Positions 1 through 6,816 of a stretch of DNA of 29,491 nucleotides are shown here, one piece after another (position 1 is the first letter of the stretch; every line of letters starts with the position of its first letter). The notes below the pieces were generated by a model. That model saw only the letters and a list, made by a program, of their open reading frames with translations, did not search any database and was not told the DNA's origin. The stretch spans positions 1-29,491 of the forward strand of contig CAYQNJ010000016.1 of NCBI GenBank assembly GCA_964418835.1. Direction: 5' to 3'. The stretch is from UBA9076 sp964418835. Lineage in GTDB: Bacteria; Bacillota_I; Bacilli_A; Erysipelotrichales; Erysipelotrichaceae. Both the position numbers and the translations under genes were made by a program.

Positions 1-221
1 GCGATGAAGAGAAAAAATCTCTAATTTCTTCGCTAATCAAAGAAATAGAGATTTTTCCATGTGACGAGGCTGAGCTGCCTTTGAAATCTATTTTATTCAA
101 TTTTCCTGTTTATAAAGACGGTGGAGATGTTTGTGGGTTTTTGTGGGACAAAAGTACGCACGTCTCCACATGTGGTGTATTTGAAAACATATCTATAGGT
201 ATAATCCTTTTTATCTTATAG
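1..221 (+). CDS. 3' end of a probable serine recombinase (partial, runs off the left edge)
   Basis: A plus-strand frame is open from the first complete codon at base 3 to a TAG at 219-221, about 72 codons, in a region where chance frames close quickly. The translation contains LIKEIEIF, then LKSILFNFPVY, then FLWDKSTHVSTC. This resembles the C-terminal end of the large serine recombinases carried by integrative elements of Firmicutes (an I-K-E/K-I-x-I/V-[FY]-P stretch, then LKSI-x-F-x-FPV and a W-D/N segment before the end). The catalytic domain would lie left of the window, so the call rests only on this tail. The gene is convergent with rlmD and overlaps its last 112 bases, as expected when a recombinase gene reads outward through its own attachment site. 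A chance open frame antisense to rlmD is the alternative, but the first 109 bases lie outside rlmD and are still open. Confidence 0.55.
   Translation, partial: DEEKKSLISSLIKEIEIFPCDEAELPLKSILFNFPVYKDGGDVCGFLWDKSTHVSTCGVFENISIGIILFIL
12..53 (-). terminator. Hairpin with T-run, probable rlmD terminator
   Basis: Arms at 16-30 and 40-53 pair over 14 bp with one bulged base and a 9-nt loop. Read on the minus strand, the right arm is followed by TTTTTTC, the pattern of an intrinsic terminator about 57 bases after the rlmD stop. The hairpin lies inside the presumed recombinase coding end, so part of the pairing could reflect coding sequence. Confidence 0.5.
110..176. mobile_element. Probable attachment-site junction of an integrated element at the rlmD 3' end
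   Basis: The last codons of rlmD (minus strand: GTG GAG ACG TGC GTA ...) are much richer in G and C than the rest of the gene. The segment has a near-perfect inverted repeat, GTGGAGATGT at 121-130 and ACGTCTCCAC at 160-169 (9 of 10 pairs), and a perfect 10-bp palindrome CCACATGTGG at 166-175. The rlmD/rumA 3' end, which encodes the conserved His-Val-Glu, is a known integration site for integrative conjugative elements in streptococci and relatives. The likely recombinase end on the other strand fits an element joined here. The exact crossover point and the other end of the element cannot be seen. Confidence 0.5.
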
Positions 222-1441
222 AATCTATTTAACACAGACAAATTCTTTCCAAGTGTTGCTGGATTACATGATACATATATAATGTTTCTAATTTTCTTAT
301 CGATTATTGTATCTAACATCTCATCGCTCAGTCCGCTTCTAGGAGGATCTACAATTAAATAATCTATTTTATTTAATTTCTTTAATTCTTTTGCCGCATC
401 TCCCAATACAAACTCACATTTATCATCTAAATCATTTATCTTTGCTGTTTGTCTTGCATTAATAATAGAAGACTTTACACTTTCTATACCAATGATTTTT
501 TTAGCTTTATTAGAAACCATCATAGACATAATTCCAATACCACAATAAGCTTCTACTATTGTATTTGCAGGTTCTATCAAACTATCTACAAGATTATACA
601 ACTTTTCTGTTTGACTAGTATTTAACTGAAAAAATGATTGAGGTAATAACTTAATCTTTAAACCAAACATCTTAAAAGATAAATACTTTGCACCACCTAA
701 TAACTTTTCATTATTTTTAAATATTTCAATACTTTTATAATCATCATTTATATTTTGATAAAGTGACACAACACTATCTATATTACAAATATCTTCAATT
801 AACTTTTCTGAGTAAACATCATTCCCACCAACAAGTGTTATTTGTGTTTTGTGAGAAATACTTCTAATAACTAAAAATCTAATTCCTTTTTTACTCTTTC
901 TATCAAATGCTTTTACTTTATGTTTGTTAAGTATATACATAACATCTTTTCTAACTTTTTCAATTATCTCTTCATGTACTATACACTTATTAATCTTTAT
1001 CAATCTATTAGTTTCAGGCATATATAACCCACTAACTAATTTGTATTTGTCTTCTTTGATAGGTAACTTACATTGATTTCTATAATTTAAAACATTATCA
1101 TTCTCAATAAAATCTTCAATCTTACTTCTTTGAATTCCTGCATACTTATATAATGCTTCTTCAAGTAATTCTTTCTTGTATTCTAATTGACTTTTATAAT
1201 CTAATGTCATTAGTTCACAACTGCAATCCTTCTGATAACTACAAGGTGGAATTACTCTATGAACATTTTTCTCTAATACTTTAATCACCTCTGTTTTAAT
1301 ATATTTTTCTTTACCTTTTACTATGTCAACTTCAACTGTTTCATTAGGTAAAGCACCTTTAATAAAAACAGGCGTTTTATCAATATACCCAATACCTTCA
1401 CCATTAATACCCATCTTAACTGTCTTAATTATCTTTTTCAT
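110..1441 (-). CDS. rlmD: 23S rRNA (uracil-C5)-methyltransferase, RlmD/RumA (TrmA superfamily)
   Basis: This enzyme transfers a methyl group from SAM to C5 of a uracil in RNA; the exact target base (U1939 or U747 type) cannot be told from sequence alone. The order is a TRAM-like N-terminus (residues 1-58), an iron-sulfur cysteine set (C67, C73, C75 and probably C153), a central RNA-binding part, and a Rossmann methyltransferase domain with AYCGIGI (298-304). The catalytic part has DPPRSG (365-370), SCNP with nucleophile C392, and the HVE motif with E426. The usual spacing is C-x5-C-x2-C; here it is C-x5-C-x1-C, one residue short. The final stretch after HVET (C428 onward, ending in TSPPSL) is not the usual family ending and is encoded by atypically GC-rich codons, see the junction entry. 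The gene starts 2 bases after the DHHW gene and is the last member of that operon. Confidence 0.9.
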   Translation of the reverse strand: MKKIIKTVKMGINGEGIGYIDKTPVFIKGALPNETVEVDIVKGKEKYIKTEVIKVLEKNVHRVIPPCSYQKDCSCELMTLDYKSQLEYKKELLEEALYKYAGIQRSKIEDFIENDNVLNYRNQCKLPIKEDKYKLVSGLYMPETNRLIKINKCIVHEEIIEKVRKDVMYILNKHKVKAFDRKSKKGIRFLVIRSISHKTQITLVGGNDVYSEKLIEDICNIDSVVSLYQNINDDYKSIEIFKNNEKLLGGAKYLSFKMFGLKIKLLPQSFFQLNTSQTEKLYNLVDSLIEPANTIVEAYCGIGIMSMMVSNKAKKIIGIESVKSSIINARQTAKINDLDDKCEFVLGDAAKELKKLNKIDYLIVDPPRSGLSDEMLDTIIDKKIRNIIYVSCNPATLGKNLSVLNRFYKIKRIIPIDMFSNTPHVETCVLLSHKNPQTSPPSL

Positions 1442-1443
1442 AT

Positions 1444-2520
1444 TTACCTACTTAATTTATATAAATTCGTATCATTTATAAAACTATCTAAACTATATAC
1501 AAACAATATATCCATGTCTTCCTTTATCAATTGATTTATATCATCATTATAATACCTTAGATCAACCATTGTAATAACATCATAGTTAGACACTAAATAT
1601 GGTATCACTATATGTGCGTAAGAATCTTTAAATAATAATAATTCTTTTTTATTATTCACATCACTGTCAATAATACTAATACCATGATTGCCATCTAAGT
1701 AATATGCGTACTTATCCTTTGTATGAAGTTTATCTTCACTATAAATCGAATTGAATTCCTTATCATCTATTAGTACTTTTTCTATTTCATTATTTAACTT
1801 TATTTTATAAAAATCCTCACCATCAAGCCAAAACGCACCTGATTTTGAATATATAGTACCTTTAAAATCATTTGAAACTAATTCATACTCAAAGGGTTTT
1901 ACTTCTTCATTTAATAAACTCTTTACTATTTCTTTATATCCTATATATGCTCCATTGTGATTCCAATGATGATCTAATTTATAGTAAATATCTTCATTAC
2001 CTTTTAAATTTGAATATACATCAATATTGTTTGATTCTAGTTTATTATAAATACCATCTATCAATTTCTTTTCATCATCACTATATGCATATTTAGGTAA
2101 ATTATCACTAATACCACTTGAAGATGGAACCAACATTAGGTTAACTTTATTTTTCTTTGAAAACTCATTAATAGAATTGATATTACCTTTTAAATATTTA
2201 AAGTTTGTATAATCATATTTATTAAATAAATTATGCTTGTTAAAGTAAACATGGTTAATTTCAAAGTAACCTAACATCTTTTTACTGACAGTATTAATAG
2301 ACATAAAACTATCTCTAAATACAAATTGATCACTTAAATACTTTTCAAACTCTTCATCAAATTTACCATCTAATAATGGTACTTTTTTTATGTCTGATAA
2401 AGTTGTCAGAACTCTATTTTCATTCTTTGAAAAAGTATTCTCTTTCTTGATTACATTGATAACTAATAAAGAAATTAACATTCCAAAAAATACAATAATA
2501 TTTATATACTTATTCTTCAT
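1444..2520 (-). CDS. DHHW-family (AlgX/AlgJ-like) SGNH-type protein, likely polysaccharide O-acetylation partner
   Basis: The protein has a single N-terminal membrane anchor (about residues 6-24) followed by an extracytoplasmic domain. The ENR segment (34-36) and DQFVFRD (64-70) are typical of the DHHW family, and the signature D183-H184-H185-W186 is present. A late FKDSYA segment holds S300, the likely nucleophile, so S300 with D183 and H185 would form the SGNH-like catalytic triad seen in AlgX and AlgJ. Family knowledge places these proteins outside the membrane, where they pass acetyl groups delivered by an MBOAT protein to a polymer. The MBOAT gene lies directly upstream with only 2 bases between, which strongly supports that pairing. 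The polymer itself is unknown. Confidence 0.85.
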   Translation of the reverse strand: MKNKYINIIVFFGMLISLLVINVIKKENTFSKNENRVLTTLSDIKKVPLLDGKFDEEFEKYLSDQFVFRDSFMSINTVSKKMLGYFEINHVYFNKHNLFNKYDYTNFKYLKGNINSINEFSKKNKVNLMLVPSSSGISDNLPKYAYSDDEKKLIDGIYNKLESNNIDVYSNLKGNEDIYYKLDHHWNHNGAYIGYKEIVKSLLNEEVKPFEYELVSNDFKGTIYSKSGAFWLDGEDFYKIKLNNEIEKVLIDDKEFNSIYSEDKLHTKDKYAYYLDGNHGISIIDSDVNNKKELLLFKDSYAHIVIPYLVSNYDVITMVDLRYYNDDINQLIKEDMDILFVYSLDSFINDTNLYKLSR

Positions 2521-2522
2521 AA

Positions 2523-3881
2523 CTAAAACCTAAAATATAAAAATGGATTATAAGAAGAACTAATAATGTTAGCTATACACAACAATAAACTAGTACCTAT
2601 TAATATAGGATAAATCCATTTATTCCTTTCAAAATACTTTACAAATATTTCCTTCCATATCGGATGTGATGCAAGTACACCTATAAGTAAAATCATCCAA
2701 TAATTTGCAATATTAGAGATACTTCTAGCATCATAAATAAAACTAAAGTTAAACATTTGTTTTAAATATTCAAACAATAAATTAAAATCAGTAATCGCAA
2801 ATAATACCCATCCAATTAAAACTATAAAGATTGTATAAAAATGAGAAATAAAATTATTCTTTAAATACTTATATAAAAACATCTTTTCAATAATCAATAT
2901 AACTCCATAGTATAATCCCCATAAAACAAAGTTATAACTAGCACCATGCCATAAACCAGTTAAAGACCATACAATTAATAAGTTTCTAATTGTTTTCAAA
3001 TTACCATTTCTACTACCACCCAAAGGTATGTATAAGTACTCCTTAAACCAAGTACTTAAAGACATATGCCATCTTCTCCAAAATTCAGAAATCGATTTAG
3101 AAATATAAGGATAATTAAAGTTTTCTAAAAACTCAAATCCAAACATCTTACCCATACCAATAGCCATATCACTATAACCACTAAAATCAAAATATATCTG
3201 TAATGCAAAAGCTATAATACCTATCCAAGCATTTAACATACTTATTTGATTAACAGGAATAAGTATAATTTCATCCCATATATACCCAATATTATTAGCT
3301 AATAAAACCTTCTTTGATAATCCAACCATAAACCTTTTAATTCCATCATTTATTTTATCAATTGATTCAACCCTGTTATCTAACTGTAAAGCTATATCCT
3401 TATATCTAACTATTGGTCCTGCAATAAGTTGAGGAAACATTGTCACATATGCTCCAAAATTAATTAAAGAATCTTGCACATCCGCATCATTTCTATAAAC
3501 ATCAATAGGATATGACATCATTTGAAATGTATAAAAAGATATACCTATTGGTAATTCAATATTTGGCATATTTAAACTAATTCCAATATTGCCTAGTATT
3601 GAGATAATAAAATTTGTATATTTAAAAAATCCTAATAAAGCCAAATTAAAAATAATTGAAATTATTAAATATTTCTTATCTTTTTTAACCATATAACCAA
3701 AATAATAATTACAAATAATACTAAAAAGCATTACTACTATATACTTTGGTTCACCCCATCCATAAAATATTAAACTAGTGATAAACAACCATAGATTTCT
3801 ATATTTTAAAGGTGTTAGTTTATATATAAAAAACACTATAGGTAAATAAACAAATAAAAATGTTAAACTACTAAATACCAT
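2523..3881 (-). CDS. MBOAT O-acyltransferase (AlgI/DltB-like)
   Basis: This is a 452-residue polytopic membrane protein with around ten hydrophobic segments. The MBOAT hallmarks are present: EFWRRWHMSLSTWFKEY (266-282, including H272), YIPLGGSR just after, and WHGASYNFVLWG with the catalytic-type H312. MBOAT proteins of this branch move an acyl group, usually acetyl, across the membrane to extracellular acceptors. With the DHHW gene 2 bases downstream it forms an AlgI-AlgX-like module, probably acetylating a cell-surface polysaccharide or teichoic acid. The Dlt pathway is less likely because no dltA, dltC or dltD gene is adjacent. The start has a plausible AGGGTGG ribosome site. A TATACT box at 3903-3908 could be its -10, placing the promoter just past the preceding terminator. 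Confidence 0.88.
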   Translation of the reverse strand: MVFSSLTFLFVYLPIVFFIYKLTPLKYRNLWLFITSLIFYGWGEPKYIVVMLFSIICNYYFGYMVKKDKKYLIISIIFNLALLGFFKYTNFIISILGNIGISLNMPNIELPIGISFYTFQMMSYPIDVYRNDADVQDSLINFGAYVTMFPQLIAGPIVRYKDIALQLDNRVESIDKINDGIKRFMVGLSKKVLLANNIGYIWDEIILIPVNQISMLNAWIGIIAFALQIYFDFSGYSDMAIGMGKMFGFEFLENFNYPYISKSISEFWRRWHMSLSTWFKEYLYIPLGGSRNGNLKTIRNLLIVWSLTGLWHGASYNFVLWGLYYGVILIIEKMFLYKYLKNNFISHFYTIFIVLIGWVLFAITDFNLLFEYLKQMFNFSFIYDARSISNIANYWMILLIGVLASHPIWKEIFVKYFERNKWIYPILIGTSLLLCIANIISSSYNPFLYFRF

Positions 3882-3913
3882 ATAACCACCCTAACAAATA
3901 AAAGTATATCATA

Positions 3914-3935
3914 CAAAAAAACAGCTTTCGCTGTT
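3914..3935 (-). terminator. Intrinsic terminator of the pyrophosphatase-like gene
   Basis: On the minus strand AACAGC, loop GAAA, GCTGTT and then seven T's make a compact GNRA-loop terminator. Its 5' arm overlaps the stop codon of the gene it ends (3934-3936). Confidence 0.85.
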
Positions 3936-4326
3936 ATTCTGTAATAGCCCATCCAGGAAGTTCAACTCCCCTTCTAACTAAGATTGTTTTTTGAAAATCT
4001 GTTTGATTTAAGAATCTTAACACAGCCTCTTCTTCAGCACCACTACAGCCACTAAGAAGTTTAGTATCCATGTCTTTCTTTAGAATATCCACAGCCACTA
4101 TAACCGCATCAACTCTATTACTAGGAACACTACCTCTATAAACGCAAATCTTACCAGACTCTGAATTACCACTAGTATTAGTTAAATGACAATAATCAAC
4201 TGGATAAATAAGGTTATTATATAAAGGATGTCTATCGCCTTTAACTCTTGTTACATTTAATTCACTAGACAAAAATAAAGTATCCATTTTTTGCCAGAAA
4301 AACGCATTATTTTCATAGGATTTCAT
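3934..4326 (-). CDS. Inorganic-pyrophosphatase-like protein, short and possibly inactive
   Basis: The 130-residue protein has the family I soluble pyrophosphatase pattern in its middle: KGDRHPLYNNLIYPVDYCHL (about 29-48), then a hydrophobic VDAVIVAVDILKKD strand with K and D, then KLLSGC. It resembles the short pyrophosphatase-like proteins of Clostridia rather than full-length Ppa (about 175 residues). The segment that normally holds the catalytic metal-binding aspartates (DGDPIDV in Ppa, DG-x-GIDV in the short forms) reads SESGKICVYRGS here, so the key Asp appears replaced by Cys. It may have lost hydrolysis or act on another phosphoester. It is transcribed alone, with its own promoter and a terminator overlapping its stop, between the oxidase operon and the MBOAT operon. 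Confidence 0.65.
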   Translation of the reverse strand: MKSYENNAFFWQKMDTLFLSSELNVTRVKGDRHPLYNNLIYPVDYCHLTNTSGNSESGKICVYRGSVPSNRVDAVIVAVDILKKDMDTKLLSGCSGAEEEAVLRFLNQTDFQKTILVRRGVELPGWAITE

Positions 4327-4347
4327 TTGTTCACCTCATGTCATTAA

Positions 4348-4375
4348 ATTATATCAAAGATTAACAAATTGTAAA
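4348..4375 (-). promoter_or_regulatory. Sigma-A type promoter with extended -10
   Basis: On the minus strand TTTACA (4375-4370), a 16-bp spacer and TATAAT (4353-4348) preceded by TGA form a consensus promoter with an extended -10. AGGTGA lies just before the ATG of the gene ending at 3934. Confidence 0.8.
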
Positions 4376-4386
4376 CCTTTCATTTT

Positions 4387-4406
4387 AAATGAAAATACTT
4401 TCATTT
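4387..4406 (-). terminator. Weak hairpin after the alpha-hydroxy-acid oxidase gene
   Basis: AAATGAAA and TTTCATTT pair perfectly around a 4-nt loop and overlap the TGA stop at 4401-4403. There is no clean T-run after the stem on the minus strand, so termination here may be partial. Confidence 0.35.
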
Positions 4407-5423
4407 AGTTACAGTAACACATTCTCTACTAATATCAGTAATCTTATGACAACCTGTCATCTTCATAGCTTGTACCAGTTCTTTTTGGTAAATGGTTAAT
4501 AAATCAACTAAGCCTTCCTTACCAGATCCTATAGTAGCTAAAGCACAAGGTCTACCAATTAAAACACCATCAGCACCTAAAGCAAGACATTTAAATATAT
4601 CATTACCACTTCTAATACCTCCATCAATAAGTATAGTCATCCTACCTTTAACAGCACTAGAAATATTAGAAAGAACCTCAATAGGAGATAAAGCATCATC
4701 TAAAACCCTGCCACCATGATTACTAACAATAATTGCATCAGCTTTAGCTTCTAAAGCAACTAAAGCACCTTGAACACTCATTACACCTTTTACAATTAAC
4801 TTCTTTCCTGTTTTATTTTTTACATACTTTAAACTTTGAGCATCTTTTGTTTCCACAAGAATTTCACTATCCTTTAATAAAGGTAAGCCAGCACTATCCA
4901 CATCCATAGCTAAAAGTTTATATTTTTTTTCTTTTAATAGTTCAACTCTTTCATCAATACCCTTTTTCATCCAAGGCTTCATGGTAACTATTCCATATCC
5001 ATCATTTTCATGTATCGCAAGTAGAGGCTTATTAAAATATTCTTCACTATCTACACCATCACCAGTAAAAGGCAATACATTCATTTCCTTACAAGCTTCT
5101 ACAACCATTTGATTATATTTATAATCACTTAACTCACATCCATAATTAACTTTCACATTCGCTATAGGAGCCACAAATACAGGCATAGAAAGTTTTTCGT
5201 TAAAAATATGACTCTCAGTAGAAATAGGACTACTCATAGTTAAAACATTCATATTTAATTTAACTTTTTTAAGCATCTCCCTATTTCTTATAAAACTACT
5301 ACCACTATCCTTACCACCTAAACCTGGGATTTCTCCTCTACAAACAACACCATTACAATCCTTACAAATCCTACAATTCTTAACCTTACCTCTAGCTCTT
5401 TCAAAAATAGACATTTTATCCAT
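4401..5423 (-). CDS. FMN-dependent alpha-hydroxy-acid oxidase/dehydrogenase with N-terminal Cys cluster
   Basis: The protein has the TIM-barrel fold of the lactate oxidase/glycolate oxidase family. Visible hallmarks are VAPIA (84-88), MDVDSAG (173-179), the FMN-contacting lysine in VKGV (K212), SNHGGR with catalytic-type H236 and R239, IDGGIRSG and GADGVLIGRP for phosphate binding. It would oxidise a 2-hydroxy acid such as lactate to the 2-oxo acid. The N-terminus carries C17-x2-C20-x2-C23-x4-C28, which the classical oxidases lack and which occurs in clostridial relatives; it could hold an iron-sulfur cluster or zinc. The electron acceptor is therefore uncertain, and a dehydrogenase is as likely as an oxygen-using oxidase. 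TTGGAGGGG precedes the ATG. It is the last gene of a four-gene operon, 2 bases after the exonuclease gene. Confidence 0.85.
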   Translation of the reverse strand: MDKMSIFERARGKVKNCRICKDCNGVVCRGEIPGLGGKDSGSSFIRNREMLKKVKLNMNVLTMSSPISTESHIFNEKLSMPVFVAPIANVKVNYGCELSDYKYNQMVVEACKEMNVLPFTGDGVDSEEYFNKPLLAIHENDGYGIVTMKPWMKKGIDERVELLKEKKYKLLAMDVDSAGLPLLKDSEILVETKDAQSLKYVKNKTGKKLIVKGVMSVQGALVALEAKADAIIVSNHGGRVLDDALSPIEVLSNISSAVKGRMTILIDGGIRSGNDIFKCLALGADGVLIGRPCALATIGSGKEGLVDLLTIYQKELVQAMKMTGCHKITDISRECVTVTK

Positions 5424-5425
5424 AT

Positions 5426-6004
5426 TTACCCCTCCAAATATCTATAGTCAATTTTATATCCTTCTAATAATCTAGTTATATTAAACTCATTATTAGTGTT
5501 CATTATGTTTATTACCGCATATAGACAAGCCCTTGAATCACTTTGAGCTTCATGATGATTTAACTCAATTTCAAATAAATCACTGATGTCATGTAAGTTA
5601 TATTTTGATATACCTTGAACACTTCTTCTTAATAATAATATTGAATCAAAATAAGGATTCTTAAATACTGGCAACTCATAAAATTCACATAAACTTTTTA
5701 ATACCTTCATATCAAAAGACGCATTATGAGCCACAATGACCGCATCTTTTAATAACTCATATATGTCTAAATATATTTGATCAAATGTTTTACTATACAT
5801 TACATCCATGTAAGTAATTCCATGTATCTTTACATTATGGTACAAAAAATTATCATGTCCTTCACAAGGTTTTATTAAAGAAGAATATTCTTCAACTATA
5901 ACACCATCCTCTAATACACTAATTCCAACACTACAAGCACTAAGAAAACTAGCATTTGCTGTCTCAAAATCAATTGATACTAATTTATTCCCTGATATGT
6001 TCAT
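5426..6004 (-). CDS. DnaQ-like 3'-5' exonuclease (DEDDh)
   Basis: A 192-residue stand-alone exonuclease domain. The catalytic set is complete: D12 and E14 in IDFET (motif I), D98 in HNASFDMKVL (motif II), and H151-x4-D156 in HEAQSDSRA (motif III, DEDDh type). It resembles the DNA polymerase III epsilon-like exonucleases of Firmicutes and would remove nucleotides from 3' ends of DNA or RNA with two metal ions; the natural substrate is unknown. The start codon lies inside the 3' end of the upstream ArsR gene, a 20-base overlap, and there is no strong ribosome site, so translation is probably coupled to the upstream gene. No BRCT or helicase domain is attached. Confidence 0.85.
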   Translation of the reverse strand: MNISGNKLVSIDFETANASFLSACSVGISVLEDGVIVEEYSSLIKPCEGHDNFLYHNVKIHGITYMDVMYSKTFDQIYLDIYELLKDAVIVAHNASFDMKVLKSLCEFYELPVFKNPYFDSILLLRRSVQGISKYNLHDISDLFEIELNHHEAQSDSRACLYAVINIMNTNNEFNITRLLEGYKIDYRYLEG

Positions 6005-6302
6005 ATGCCATTTTAAAGATGCTTTTTACATGGTCATCAGCTAAAGAATAATAAACCATCTTACCTTCTTTCCTAGATTTAACTAGTTTAGTTTTCTTTA
6101 ATGATGATAATTGATGTGATATTGCAGAATGAGACATTTGTAACAAATACGCAATATCACTCACATTTAGTTCACTAGTAAATAAAGCATTCATTATCTT
6201 CAATCTTGTGCTATCAGAAAACATAGTGAAAATCATACTCATTTCATCATATTGATTTTCACTAGCCATATTACTTAGCACTTCTTTATATAATTCACTC
6301 AT
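5985..6302 (-). CDS. ArsR/SmtB-family metal-sensing repressor with an alpha-5 zinc site
   Basis: A 105-residue winged-helix protein. The body follows the ArsR pattern: FSDSTRLKIMNAL (28-40), ELNVSDIAYLL, then the recognition helix in SHSAISHQLSSLKK and the wing KSRKEGKMVYYSL. The alpha-3 'ELCVCD' metal motif is absent (ELNVSD). The last helix carries D89, H91, H102 and E105, the same spacing as the alpha-5 zinc ligands of SmtB (Asp, His, His, Glu). Family knowledge therefore suggests a zinc- or cobalt-type sensor that leaves DNA when metal binds. It sits in the middle of its operon, overlapping the upstream gene by the ATGA junction at 6299-6302. No metal transporter is adjacent; the controlled genes may be this operon or a distant one. 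Confidence 0.85.
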   Translation of the reverse strand: MSELYKEVLSNMASENQYDEMSMIFTMFSDSTRLKIMNALFTSELNVSDIAYLLQMSHSAISHQLSSLKKTKLVKSRKEGKMVYYSLADDHVKSIFKMAYEHIRE

Positions 6303-6751
6303 AGTTTATTCTTCCTATTTGTTTTTTCTTTTCCAGACGCATACTTTTTAAAATAAGGTATCATTGTAGATCTTTTATATGTATCAACTACTTCAACACT
6401 ATAGTCAATAAGCTCAATTATCATCTCATCCTTATCTGTATGCCATTTATATTGCCAACTTAATATTTCATCCCAATACAATAACTTACATTCATTTCTA
6501 TCAATACAATTATATATAATCGCATATTCACTTGTATAATCAATTATTCTTGAATCAGGTAAAACAAGCAAACTAAAGGTGCTTATAGATATTATTAATA
6601 CACCAATCATCGCAAAGTCATCACTAGAAAACAATAATATAAACCCTAATACAATTAAAACCATTAAAATCTCAATTGGTTTAACACGTATTGACTTAAC
6701 TATATATGGATAAGGAGGAATATTCCTTTGCTTAATCACTTTACTTTTCAT
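6299..6751 (-). CDS. Small membrane protein with two TM segments, function unknown
   Basis: The 150-residue protein starts with a short basic segment, then has two hydrophobic helices (about residues 27-42 and 47-65) separated by a few polar residues. A soluble beta-rich tail follows, with WDEILSWQYKWHTDKDEM and an ending rich in Lys and Arg. This layout, two helices followed by a PH-like beta domain, is common in small Firmicutes membrane proteins of unknown role; I do not recognise a named family. It is the first gene of the operon that continues into the ArsR repressor, exonuclease and alpha-hydroxy-acid oxidase. No ribosome site precedes the ATG, and a TATAAT lies exactly 6 bases upstream, so the mRNA is probably leaderless. 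Confidence 0.7.
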   Translation of the reverse strand: MKSKVIKQRNIPPYPYIVKSIRVKPIEILMVLIVLGFILLFSSDDFAMIGVLIISISTFSLLVLPDSRIIDYTSEYAIIYNCIDRNECKLLYWDEILSWQYKWHTDKDEMIIELIDYSVEVVDTYKRSTMIPYFKKYASGKEKTNRKNKL

Positions 6752-6757
6752 AAAATT

Positions 6758-6763
6758 ATTATA
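6758..6763 (-). promoter_or_regulatory. -10 box placing transcription start at the ATG (leaderless)
   Basis: TATAAT on the minus strand ends 6 bases before the ATG at 6751. The expected transcription start coincides with the A of the start codon, and no Shine-Dalgarno sequence is present. The -35 region is weak. Confidence 0.5.
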
Positions 6764-6793
6764 TCATTAATGCCTAGTTTTTATAATATAGTG

Positions 6794-6812
6794 TATACTT
6801 TATATCGGTGAT
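6794..6812 (+). promoter_or_regulatory. tgt -10 box and ribosome site that decides the start codon
   Basis: TATACT at 6794-6799 is a probable -10. GGTGAT at 6807-6812 matches the anti-Shine-Dalgarno end and lies 4 bases before the ATG at 6817. The GTG at 6808 is part of this ribosome site, so it is unlikely to be the start. Confidence 0.55.
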
Positions 6813-6816
6813 AAAT

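Noticed and set aside
4378..4406. Direct repeat CTTTCATTT (4378-4386 and 4398-4406) as an operator
   Set aside because: It overlaps the weak hairpin and a coding end in AT-rich sequence; two 9-base copies are not enough evidence for a regulatory site.
6752..6816. preQ1 riboswitch upstream of the queuosine operon
   Set aside because: The 65-base divergent gap holds two promoters and the ribosome site, and no H-type pseudoknot pattern or C-rich loop is visible.
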